NCBI GenBank assembly: GCA_900472295.1
Contig: UCIA01000009.1
Location: forward strand, 1 to 57,383
DNA from: Hyphomicrobiales bacterium
Lineage (GTDB): Bacteria > Pseudomonadota > Alphaproteobacteria > Rhizobiales > Rhizobiaceae
Length of the DNA: 57,383 nt
Direction: 5' to 3'
Positions 50,415 to 57,383 of the stretch are shown one piece after another (position 1 is the first letter of the stretch; the number at the start of each line of letters is the position of its first letter). A program made the translations under genes and the position numbers. The notes beneath the pieces are model-generated. The model did no database searches. It was not told where the DNA came from and saw nothing but the letters and a program-made list of their open reading frames with translations.

Positions 50415-51932
50415 TTGACAGCTTCCTCCGCAGCGCAGCCTGACCAGGATCCATTCATCCTCAAGGTCGAAAACCTGACCAAGCGCTATGGCGCCACGGT
50501 TGCGCTGAGCGACGTGTCGCTGTCGATCCGCCGCGGCACCATTCACGGCTTGCTGGGCGAAAACGGCGCCGGCAAGTCGACACTGGTCGGCCTGATATCG
50601 GGACAGCGCGTGCCGACCGAAGGCGCGATCTTCCTAGACGGCGCTCCGATCGCCAATGTCGACGTCAAGGCGATGGAAAAGGCCGGCGTGTTCCTGGTGA
50701 CGCAGGAGCCGATGATCATCGATCATGCGACGGCGGCCGAGAATTTGATGCTGGGCATATGGCCGAGCAAGAACGGCTTCGTGAACTGGCGCAAGCTTAG
50801 GGACGATGCCGCGCGCATGCTGGAAGGCACGCATATCGACCCGCAGGCGCTTGCCGGGCGCCTAGACGCGGTAGCGCGGCGCAAGCTCAACATCCTGCGC
50901 GCCATGTTCGGCGGCGGCAAAGTTATCATCCTGGACGAGCCGACGGCGGCGCTGACTGTCGAAGACCGCGCCCAGCTCTTCGCCTTCATGCGTCAGCTCA
51001 AGGCGCAGGGCGTCACCTTCATCTTCATCTCGCACTACAATGACGAGATCCTCGAGATCTGCGATGCCTGTTCTGTGCTGCGCGACGGCGTGTTGGCGGG
51101 CGGCACCGAAGATGTCGGCAGCCTGACCTCGGAGCAACTGTCCGAACTGGTGCTGGGGCGCGGCCTGGCGCTGTTCCAGCGCGAGCGCCGCACTTTCGCC
51201 GATGAGGCGCCGGTGGTGCGCGTGCGCAATGTCGAGAACGGACATCTCGCCATCCCCGAATTCGATCTCCATGCCGGAGAGATCGTCGGCTTCACCGGCC
51301 TGCCTGGCGCCGGCGCCAAGGAACTGGCGCGAGCCCTTTTCGGCCTGGTTCCCTCGCAAGGCAGTATCGCCCTTGAGGGCCAGGCCACCCGGCCGCTCCC
51401 GGCCGATCCGCGCGCGGCCTTCGACATGGGCATCGCCTTCCTCTCCGACGATAGACGCCGCGACGGCAACATTGCCTCGATGTCCATCGGCGAGAACATT
51501 TCGCTGTCGTCGCTGGCGGCGGTGGCGACTTCAGGCTTTTTGAAACCCGAGGCGGAGAAGGCGCTTTCGCAGCGCTATTTCCAGGCCATGGGCATCAAGG
51601 CGCCCAGTCCGGCGACCGTCGTCGACAAGCTCAGCGGTGGTAACCAGCAGAAGGTGTGCCTTGGCCGCGTGCTTGCCACCAACCCCCGGCTCTTGATCCT
51701 CGACGAGCCGACGCGCGGCATCGATGTCGGCGTCAAGCAGGACGTGCTGCGCATCATCGATGGCTTGAGCAAATCGGGCGTGAGCGTGATCATCGTTTCG
51801 ACCGATACGGACGAGATCGTGCGCGCTGTCGACCGCGTCTGCATTTTCGAAAACGGCGCAATCCGCGTGCAGCTGTCAGGCGAGGCGATCACCAGCGAAC
51901 GGCTGCGCCAGGGCGCCGAAGCCAATGCCTGA
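50415..51932 (+). CDS. Ribose-type sugar ABC transporter ATP-binding protein (TTG start)
   Basis: A double ATPase of 505 residues. First domain: LLGENGAGKSTLVGLISGQR (Walker A), a degenerate signature (RLDAVARRKLNILRAM) and VIILDEPTAALTVEDRA. Second domain: GLPGAGAKELARALFG, LSGGNQQKVCLGRVLA and LLILDEPTRGIDVGVKQ. The start chosen is TTG at 50415, because CGGGAG lies six bases upstream; the frame is open further 5' but that part overlaps no family sequence. It is separated from the binding-protein gene by 238 bp that contain the palindromic repeat. Confidence 0.88.
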   Translation: MTASSAAQPDQDPFILKVENLTKRYGATVALSDVSLSIRRGTIHGLLGENGAGKSTLVGLISGQRVPTEGAIFLDGAPIANVDVKAMEKAGVFLVTQEPMIIDHATAAENLMLGIWPSKNGFVNWRKLRDDAARMLEGTHIDPQALAGRLDAVARRKLNILRAMFGGGKVIILDEPTAALTVEDRAQLFAFMRQLKAQGVTFIFISHYNDEILEICDACSVLRDGVLAGGTEDVGSLTSEQLSELVLGRGLALFQRERRTFADEAPVVRVRNVENGHLAIPEFDLHAGEIVGFTGLPGAGAKELARALFGLVPSQGSIALEGQATRPLPADPRAAFDMGIAFLSDDRRRDGNIASMSIGENISLSSLAAVATSGFLKPEAEKALSQRYFQAMGIKAPSPATVVDKLSGGNQQKVCLGRVLATNPRLLILDEPTRGIDVGVKQDVLRIIDGLSKSGVSVIIVSTDTDEIVRAVDRVCIFENGAIRVQLSGEAITSERLRQGAEANA

Positions 51933-51971
51933 GACAAGCGAGCGCAGCACTATACGACTGGGAAGAACACG

Positions 51972-52976
51972 ATGAGCCAAGTGACCACCGCCGCCGCCAC
52001 CAAGCCGAGCACCGCTCAGCCCAAGCGTGAGGGCGGCCGCTATGTTCTCGGCTGGGTCCTGCACAATGTCGTGTGGATCTGGCTGATCGCGTTGGTCATC
52101 TTCTTCGGTCTGTTCAACCAGTTTTTCTTCACAACCTTCAATCTGCAGAACATCATGGTGCAGGCCACGGTGCTGGGCATGATCGGCCTTGCGGTGGCGC
52201 TGCCTTTGCTGGTCGCCGAGATCGACCTGTCGCTGCCGGCCAATCTCGGTTTCTCCTCGGCCATCGGCGCGCTGGCCTATTCGGATCTCGGCCTGCCCTG
52301 GTTCATCGCCATGCTGGTCGGTGTCGCCGTCGCAACGGCGATCGGCTTCTTCAACGGCCTGTGCATCACCAAGCTGCGCATGGTTTCGCTTATCCAGACA
52401 CTGTCGATGATGATCATCCTGCAAGGCGCGCTGCTGGCGCTGACGCAAGGGCGAACCCTCACCAATTTGCCTGACGGCTATGTCTGGATCGGGCAGGCAG
52501 CCATCGGCGGCTGGCCGATCATGCCGGTGATTTTCGTGGTGGCGCTGATCCTCGTTGCCGTCATCTTGCGCCGTACCGTTCTTGGCCGCAGCATCTATGC
52601 GGTCGGGGGCAATCCGGTTGCCTCAAATTCGGCCGGCATTCGTGTCGACCGCATCAAGATCATCACCTATACGATCGCCGGCTTCCTGGCCGGCGTCGGT
52701 GGTTTCCTGCTTGGCTCCTGGCAGATGGCGATCACCTCGAACCAGGGCTCGAGCTATCTGCTTTATGCCATCGCGGCGCCCATCATTGGCGGTGTCAGCG
52801 TGTTCGGCGGACGCGGCAATGTGGTGGGCGTGCTGGGCGGCGTGATGCTGCTGACCGTCATCCAGGTCGGGCTGGCCATCGTCTCGGTGCCGTCCTTTTA
52901 TGTCGGCATGATCGGCGGCGTCATGATCTTCATCGCTGTGGCCATTGACGCCATCCGGGTGCGCTACTTCGCCTAA
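51972..52976 (+). CDS. Ribose-type sugar ABC transporter permease
   Basis: A 334-residue permease with eight to ten helices after a 30-residue polar N-terminus. Family stretches: MIGLAVALPLLVAEIDLSLP (the E-I-D-L-S motif), NGLCITKLRMVSLIQTLSMM, YAVGGNPVASNSAGIRVDRI (coupling loop) and AAPIIGGVSVFGGRGNVVGV. It follows the ATPase by 39 bp and completes the importer of the polyol/pentose cluster. Confidence 0.9.
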   Translation: MSQVTTAAATKPSTAQPKREGGRYVLGWVLHNVVWIWLIALVIFFGLFNQFFFTTFNLQNIMVQATVLGMIGLAVALPLLVAEIDLSLPANLGFSSAIGALAYSDLGLPWFIAMLVGVAVATAIGFFNGLCITKLRMVSLIQTLSMMIILQGALLALTQGRTLTNLPDGYVWIGQAAIGGWPIMPVIFVVALILVAVILRRTVLGRSIYAVGGNPVASNSAGIRVDRIKIITYTIAGFLAGVGGFLLGSWQMAITSNQGSSYLLYAIAAPIIGGVSVFGGRGNVVGVLGGVMLLTVIQVGLAIVSVPSFYVGMIGGVMIFIAVAIDAIRVRYFA

Positions 52977-53164
52977 TTGGCTGAGCCGTCGGCGCTCGGC
53001 GACGCGCCTTTGCTGCGCCATGCCGGGTCGATTGACCTGTGTGCCTGGCACACACTCTTTCGGATATCGGCATAATCGGCAGAGCCGGTTTGGCGGAGAT
53101 TGTTGCCAAAGGCGGATTTCTGCCTGAGAATTCGACGGTATTACCGCGTATCCGGAAAGAATAG

Positions 53165-54100
53165 ATGGACCGTATCGAAGCCATGCGGGTGTTCGTGACG
53201 GCGCTGGACGAGGGCAGTCTGGCGGCTGCGGGACGCAAGCTGCGGCGTTCGCCCGCCGCAGTCAGCCGGGCCATTGCCTTTCTCGAGCAGCATGTCGGCG
53301 CCGAGCTCCTGCATCGCACCACGCGGTCGATCAAGCTCAGCGAAGCAGGCGAGCGATACGCTTCGGCCTGCCGGCGAGTGCTGATCGATCTAGAGGAGGC
53401 CGACATGTCGGTCGCCGGCGAGCGCGCCGCGCCGCGCGGAACGCTGACGATCAGCGCACCGCCGATCAGTGGCGAGGAGATCCTGCGCCCGGTCATCGAC
53501 GCCTATCTCGATGCCTATCCGGCCGTGTCGGTCAATCTCATCCTCATCGACCGCCACGCCAATCTCGTCGAGGAGGGGATCGATGTTGCGCTGCGCGTCG
53601 CGCAGTTGCCGGATTCCTCCCTGGTCGCCGTGCGGGTCGGCGGTGACGTCAAGCGTGTCATTGTGGCTTCGCCACGCTATCTCGCTCAGCATCCGCGCAT
53701 CGTCGAGCCGGCGGATCTGACTGGGCATCGCATCGTGACGACCACGCATTTTGGCCATGACGCCTGGGTCTTTGCGCCGCCGCCCGGCGGCACGATCGCG
53801 CGGTCGGTCCACTTCAAGCCCCGGCTCGTGGTCAACAGCGTTCGCGCCGCGCTGGCGTCGGCTGTTGCCGGCCATGGGGTAACGCGTCTCTACACCTACC
53901 ATGTGGCCGAGCGTGTTCAGGACGGCTCGCTGAAGATCGTGCTGCGTGACGCAGAACCCGCTGCTTTGCCCGTGCACCTGCTCACGCCGCAGGGCCGCAC
54001 TTTGGCGCCAAAGGTCCGTGCCTTCGTGGATTTCGCGGTTCCACGGCTGCGCGCCGAGTTTGCAAGACTGTCCGCGCAAGCCGACGCTTTGAAGGACTGA
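53165..54100 (+). CDS. LysR family transcriptional regulator
   Basis: A 311-residue regulator. N-terminal helix-turn-helix: MDRIEAMRVFVTALDEGSLA, AAGRKLRRSPAAVSRAIAFL, HRTTRSIKLSEAGERY. The C-terminal domain is the two-lobed effector fold (GTLTISAPPISGEEILRPVI, EEGIDVALRVAQLPDSSLVA). The sequence belongs to the large group of LysR proteins placed beside SDR or quinone reductase genes. It precedes the SDR-fold gene on the same strand, 152 bp away, rather than divergently as is most common. The target and effector are unknown. Confidence 0.9.
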   Translation: MDRIEAMRVFVTALDEGSLAAAGRKLRRSPAAVSRAIAFLEQHVGAELLHRTTRSIKLSEAGERYASACRRVLIDLEEADMSVAGERAAPRGTLTISAPPISGEEILRPVIDAYLDAYPAVSVNLILIDRHANLVEEGIDVALRVAQLPDSSLVAVRVGGDVKRVIVASPRYLAQHPRIVEPADLTGHRIVTTTHFGHDAWVFAPPPGGTIARSVHFKPRLVVNSVRAALASAVAGHGVTRLYTYHVAERVQDGSLKIVLRDAEPAALPVHLLTPQGRTLAPKVRAFVDFAVPRLRAEFARLSAQADALKD

Positions 54101-54252
54101 CGGCGCTCATTCTTCCGTTTTGGGGAAGGATGCCTGCCCAACAGCGGCTATTCAGTCAATTTCTGATCGATCCGATATTCGTGTCCGACCACATTGATGG
54201 GTCGCCGGCGGCAAATGGCCTGCCGGACCTCTTTTCAGGACAGGACAGAATC

Positions 54253-54963
54253 GTGAGCAACGAACAGAAAGTCGCCGTCATTACCGGCGCCTCGCAGGGT
54301 ATTGGCGCCGGCTTGGTGAAAGCCTATCGCGATCGCAATTTCAGGGTTGTCGCCACCTCGCGTTCGATCAAGCAAGGCAGCGACCAGGATATCCTCGCCA
54401 TTGCCGGCGACATCGGCGATCCTGCGGTGGCAGCGCGCATCGTCAGCGAAGCGATGGCGCGCTTCGGGCGGATCGACACGCTGGTGAACAATGCCGGCAT
54501 TTTCATCGCCAAGCCGTTCACGGACTACACTGCCGAGGATTTCGCGTCCAAGATCTCGACAAACCTGGCCGGCTTCTTCCATATCACCCAGGCCGTCGCC
54601 GCCCAGATGCTGAAGCAGGGCTCCGGTCACATCGTCAGCATCACCACCAGCCTGACCGATCATGCCGTGGCCGGCGTGCCGACGGTGCTGGCCAACCTGA
54701 CCAAGGGTGGCATCAACTCGGCCACCAAGGCGCTGGCCATCGAATATGCCGACAAGGGCGTGCGCGTGAACGCCGTCTCGCCCGGCATCATCAAGACCTC
54801 GATGCACCCTCCGGAAAACCATGCGTTTCTGGCTGCACTTCATCCGGTCAAGCGCATGGGCGACATTCGTGACGTCGTGGAAGCCGTGCTCTACCTGGAA
54901 ACCGCAGCTTTCGTGACAGGCGAGATACTGCATGTCGATGGCGGCCAGAGCGCCGGTCACTAG
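54253..54963 (+). CDS. SDR-fold protein lacking the catalytic tyrosine
   Basis: A 236-residue short-chain dehydrogenase fold with an intact cofactor site (TGASQGIGAG at 11-20), NNAG at 79-82 and a C-terminal VTGEILHVDGGQSAGH. At the active site the lysine is present (Lys151) but the position four residues before it, normally tyrosine, is alanine (Ala147, in VPTVLANLTKGG). It may therefore be catalytically altered, or use another proton donor. The GTG at 54253 is preferred; the longer frame from 54130 has no SDR similarity. It is followed by a tautomerase gene after 11 bp, which suggests a shared route. Confidence 0.8.
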   Translation: MSNEQKVAVITGASQGIGAGLVKAYRDRNFRVVATSRSIKQGSDQDILAIAGDIGDPAVAARIVSEAMARFGRIDTLVNNAGIFIAKPFTDYTAEDFASKISTNLAGFFHITQAVAAQMLKQGSGHIVSITTSLTDHAVAGVPTVLANLTKGGINSATKALAIEYADKGVRVNAVSPGIIKTSMHPPENHAFLAALHPVKRMGDIRDVVEAVLYLETAAFVTGEILHVDGGQSAGH

Positions 54964-54974
54964 GGGAGATAGCC

Positions 54975-55211
54975 ATGCCCATCGTCACCATTCAAGTCAC
55001 CCGGGAAGGGTCTGCTCCTGGTCGGGATTCCGTCACCACCGAGGAGAAGGCCGCGCTCATCGCCGGGGTGAGCCAGTTGCTGCTCGACGTTCTCCACAAG
55101 CCGCTCGAGGCGACCTTTGTCGTCATCGAGGAGGTTGAACTGGAGAACTGGGGCTGGGGCGGACTGCCGGTGCCTGAGTATCGAAGGCGCAAAGCCGCCG
55201 GCAACAGCTGA
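54975..55211 (+). CDS. 4-oxalocrotonate tautomerase family protein
   Basis: A 78-residue protein whose second residue is proline (MPIVTIQVTREGSAPG); removal of the initiator methionine would expose the catalytic Pro1 of tautomerases. The arginines (TREG, PEYRRRK) and the beta-alpha-beta pattern with EKAALIAGVSQLLLDVLHKP and ATFVVIEEVELENWGWGG match the 4-OT/tautomerase_2 group (about 60-80 residues). It lies 11 bp downstream of the SDR-fold gene with GGGGAG before the ATG. The substrate is not known. Confidence 0.87.
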   Translation: MPIVTIQVTREGSAPGRDSVTTEEKAALIAGVSQLLLDVLHKPLEATFVVIEEVELENWGWGGLPVPEYRRRKAAGNS

Positions 55212-55217
55212 GCAATC

Positions 55218-55243
55218 GGGCCGCCGCGTCGCGGCGGCCCTTC
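55218..55243 (+). terminator. Intrinsic terminator after the tautomerase gene
   Basis: GGGCCGCCGC and GCGGCGGCCC form a perfect 10-bp GC stem with a 3-base loop, followed by TTCT, seven bases after the stop codon. Its placement and strength make it a good terminator despite a short T-run. Confidence 0.75.
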
Positions 55244-55424
55244 TGCCGAGACTATGGTTTCATTCGGCAGTAGCCGGCGTTGGTTTTCCAATATCGCAAT
55301 GTCGTGCGCAACTCCCTGTTTTTATAGCCAATTTTCCCCTGACTCACGCTTTGGGCTCGTGCCGTTTTCAGTTTACCCGCCAAAGCGGAGAAATCGTCAC
55401 CGCGGACTCTGTAAAAAATAATCT

Positions 55425-55439
55425 TGACTCATATTGTCA
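55425..55439 (+). promoter_or_regulatory. RirA-type iron box (TGA-N9-TCA) upstream of the TonB receptor
   Basis: TGACTCATATTGTCA fits the TGA-N9-TCA core known for the rhizobial iron regulator RirA, and is also an inverted repeat TGAC-N7-GTCA. It lies about 70-80 bp upstream of the receptor start in an AT-rich stretch (AAAAAATAATC just before). Iron-repressed control is inferred. Confidence 0.6.
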
Positions 55440-55505
55440 TGAATAATAGCAGGGCTTTTGCTGCGAGTGCGAAGGGTCATGCCGCGGCTGAAATCCGGGG
55501 GCAGC

Positions 55506-57383
55506 ATGCGTATACTGGTTACTTCGCTACTTTTTTCGTCGGCCATGGTGAGCGCGGCCTTCGCGCAGGAGGATACTCCCGAAAAGCCGGGGGAGGCGAC
55601 GGTGCTCGACCAGATCGTGGTCACCGGCAGGGATGAGCGGTCGATTTCCAGCGTGGCGCAGTCGGTCCAGGTTGTGAATCGCGAAGAGGTCGAGGAGGCA
55701 GCGCGCGAGAACATCGATGCGGCCACCTTCATTTCCCGCATCGTTCCGGGATATGCGCCGCGCAACCAGACCATTTCAGGCGCTTCCGAATCCTTCCGTG
55801 GCCGCAGCGTGCTGATCATGGTCGACGGCGTGCCGCGCAACACGCCGTTGCGTGATGTGTCGCGCATCCTGTCGATGATCGACCTGAATTCCGTCGAGCG
55901 CATCGAGGTCATCAACGGCGCTTCCAGCCTCTATGGCGCCGGCGCCACCGGCGGCACCATCAACTTCATCACCAAGCGCGGCGAGAGCGACAAGCCAAAG
56001 GTGACGGTGCGCACCGGCGTCGCTGCCTTCACCGAGAATCCCGGCGAGTCGGCCGGGCCCAGCACCAGCGTCACGGTCGAGGGCAAGTCTGGCAATTTTG
56101 ACTATTTCGTCTCGGGCTCGGGCGATCTGTCGCGCCGCACCTATGACGGCCACGGCAATGAGATGGCCTCCGACGCCATGCTGGGCCAGGGTGGCGGCGA
56201 CCGCACGGGCACCGGAAATCTGTTCGGCGTCGCCGGCTACCAGTTCGATTCCCGTCGCTTCGAGGTCAGCGCCGATTGGACCTACGCCAACCAGAAGCCC
56301 GACTGGTTCACCAACTACACCACCAGCCCTGTCTCTCCAAACTTCGGCGACCCCTATGAAGGCGATCCGCTGAAGGAGGATTCCAAGTACCTGACCGCGA
56401 AATACACCGACAGCGCGTTCGCGCTCGGCAACCTCGAGATCAAGGCGTTCTACAACGACATCTTCAAGCAGTCGCCCTTCACCAAATTCTCCGCCGTCAA
56501 CAGCCAGGTGTATCTGCCGTTCAACCCGGCGAATCCGGTGATCCTGCCGTCGGGCACGGACCCGACCGCCGACTTCAACCAGACGGCGCTGCAATCGCAG
56601 CGCAGCGGCGTCAACCTGACCGTCAACACGCCGATGGACTTCATAAAGGAAGGCAGCACGCTGACCTGGGGCGCGGACTATGTATTCGACGCTACCGAGC
56701 AAAAACTGACCAACGGCCAGGACGCCATTTCGCCCACGACCCAGAACTCGGTCGCCTTCTTCGCGCAGGCCGAAATTCCAGTGACGGATCGTTTTCGCAT
56801 CAGCGGCGGGGCGCGCTACGACCAGTTTTTCCTAAACGTCGAGGATTTCACCCGGCCCGCCGCCGCGGTTCTGCTTGGCCCCCGCATCATCGGCTTGCCG
56901 GCAATCAAAGTGACTGGTGGTTCGTTCGACTACGACGCCGTCACCTTCAACGCCGGCGCCGTCTACGACCTGACCGAAAAGATGCAGCTCTTCGGCAATT
57001 TCTCGCAAGGCTACAGCCTGACCGACATTGGCGGCTTTACGCGCCGTGCCGGACTGAACTCGAACGCCGAAACCTGCGACGCCTACGGCAACTCGATCAG
57101 ACCGCTCTTGCCAGCATGCGCCGGCTTGCCGGTGGACAACGCGATCAGCTATGCCGACATCGCGCCTGAACCGCAGCTCGTGAACACATGGGAAGGCGGC
57201 CTGCGCGGCGACTGGGGTGGCTATCGCGGCGGCATCAGCACCTATCTGTCGACCTCCGACAATGGCGTCAGCTACGACATAGCCGCCAACCGGGTGTCGC
57301 AGCAGAAGGAGCGGATCTGGGGCGTGGAGGCGAGCGCCGAAGCCGATCTCAGCGCCATGTTCACGCTGGGCGGATCGGTCGGC
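55506..57383 (+). CDS. TonB-dependent outer-membrane receptor (3' end beyond window)
   Basis: At least 626 residues are visible. A signal peptide (MRILVTSLLFSSAMVSAAFA) precedes a TonB-box-like segment (ATVLDQIVVTGR) and a plug domain (SVAQSVQVVNREEVEEA, SFRGRSVLIMVDGVPRN, IEVINGASSLYGAGATGGTI then NFITKRG). The beta-barrel follows (FDYFVSGSGDLSRRTYDGHG, FALGNLEIKAFYND, FGNFSQGYSLTDIGGF). A start 9 codons upstream (55479) is possible. The class suits siderophore or other metal-chelate uptake energised by TonB-ExbB-ExbD; the ligand cannot be read. The iron box upstream supports a role in iron acquisition. Confidence 0.9.
   Translation, partial: MRILVTSLLFSSAMVSAAFAQEDTPEKPGEATVLDQIVVTGRDERSISSVAQSVQVVNREEVEEAARENIDAATFISRIVPGYAPRNQTISGASESFRGRSVLIMVDGVPRNTPLRDVSRILSMIDLNSVERIEVINGASSLYGAGATGGTINFITKRGESDKPKVTVRTGVAAFTENPGESAGPSTSVTVEGKSGNFDYFVSGSGDLSRRTYDGHGNEMASDAMLGQGGGDRTGTGNLFGVAGYQFDSRRFEVSADWTYANQKPDWFTNYTTSPVSPNFGDPYEGDPLKEDSKYLTAKYTDSAFALGNLEIKAFYNDIFKQSPFTKFSAVNSQVYLPFNPANPVILPSGTDPTADFNQTALQSQRSGVNLTVNTPMDFIKEGSTLTWGADYVFDATEQKLTNGQDAISPTTQNSVAFFAQAEIPVTDRFRISGGARYDQFFLNVEDFTRPAAAVLLGPRIIGLPAIKVTGGSFDYDAVTFNAGAVYDLTEKMQLFGNFSQGYSLTDIGGFTRRAGLNSNAETCDAYGNSIRPLLPACAGLPVDNAISYADIAPEPQLVNTWEGGLRGDWGGYRGGISTYLSTSDNGVSYDIAANRVSQQKERIWGVEASAEADLSAMFTLGGSVG

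Noticed and set aside
50173..50418. An 81-codon open frame between the binding-protein and ATPase genes
   Set aside because: It is read through the palindromic repeat element and has no domain or conservation that can be seen.
55436..55636. Short open frame at the start of the TonB receptor region
   Set aside because: It is out of frame with the receptor, whose signal peptide, plug and barrel are continuous from 55506 to the window end.
1..57383. Search by eye for tRNA, rRNA, CRISPR arrays, insertion sequences and phage genes
   Set aside because: No cloverleaf-like sequence, regularly spaced repeat, transposase motif or terminal inverted repeat with target duplication was seen.

Overview
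The window reads as a chromosomal or megaplasmid segment of a high-GC alphaproteobacterium of the Rhizobiales, most like Mesorhizobium or a close relative. This is inferred from the density of ABC and TRAP uptake operons, an ExsH-like secreted glycanase, a BetI/ChoX-like pair, a RirA-type TGA-N9-TCA iron box and a palindromic repeat of a kind common in rhizobial intergenic DNA. The species cannot be fixed from the sequence alone. There is no rRNA, tRNA, CRISPR, phage or insertion sequence. Almost everything is catabolic and transport cargo packed into operons, each with its own regulator.

Layout. (1) 1-6235: a minus-strand quinate/shikimate operon (aroE-like, dctP, dctQ, dctM, aroQ, quiC-like) with a divergent TetR gene; two 21-bp direct repeats lie between them. 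(2) 6278-6479: a decayed Xre-type regulator. (3) 6664-17307: an L-idonate/gluconate-type cluster (GntR-like LacI regulator, GlcG-like protein, idnD, 2-hydroxyacid dehydrogenase, idnO, gntK, beta-hydroxyacid dehydrogenase, ribose-type ABC genes). Three copies of an ATGTTATCGATAACAT-like operator mark its promoters. It ends in a deletion scar that joins a gluconolactonase 5' fragment to a MalG permease 3' fragment. (4) 17304-18188: an alpha/beta hydrolase. (5) 18330-23156: a minus-strand polar amino acid ABC operon carrying a glycosylasparaginase-family hydrolase and a LacI regulator, with an 18-bp perfect palindrome at its head. (6) 23422-26056: a TonB-like DUF930 protein and a GH16 glycanase with RTX repeats.

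(7) 26093-37688: two divergent transcription units around a GntR/FCD regulator. Together they encode four enolase-superfamily (mandelate racemase group) dehydratases, an RraA-like aldolase candidate, a NIPSNAP protein and a complete carbohydrate ABC transporter. This is the strongest candidate here for an undescribed acid-sugar pathway. (8) 37847-42365: an SDR, a BetI-like regulator, a ChoX-like binding protein, a zinc alcohol dehydrogenase and an AraC regulator. (9) 42377-52976: a pentose/polyol cluster (SDR, aldehyde dehydrogenase, xylulokinase-like kinase, HAD phosphatase, RpiR regulator, RpiA, ribose-type ABC transporter), whose promoter regions share a TAG-N5-CTA motif. (10) 53165-55211: a LysR regulator, an SDR-fold protein without the catalytic tyrosine, and a tautomerase. 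(11) 55506-end: a TonB-dependent receptor, cut by the window edge, preceded by an iron box.

The shared theme is capture of plant-derived carbon (quinate/shikimate, sugar acids, choline-like amines, polyols) by high-affinity transporters followed by NAD(P)-dependent oxidation or dehydration. All functions are read from motifs and context; no database search was run.
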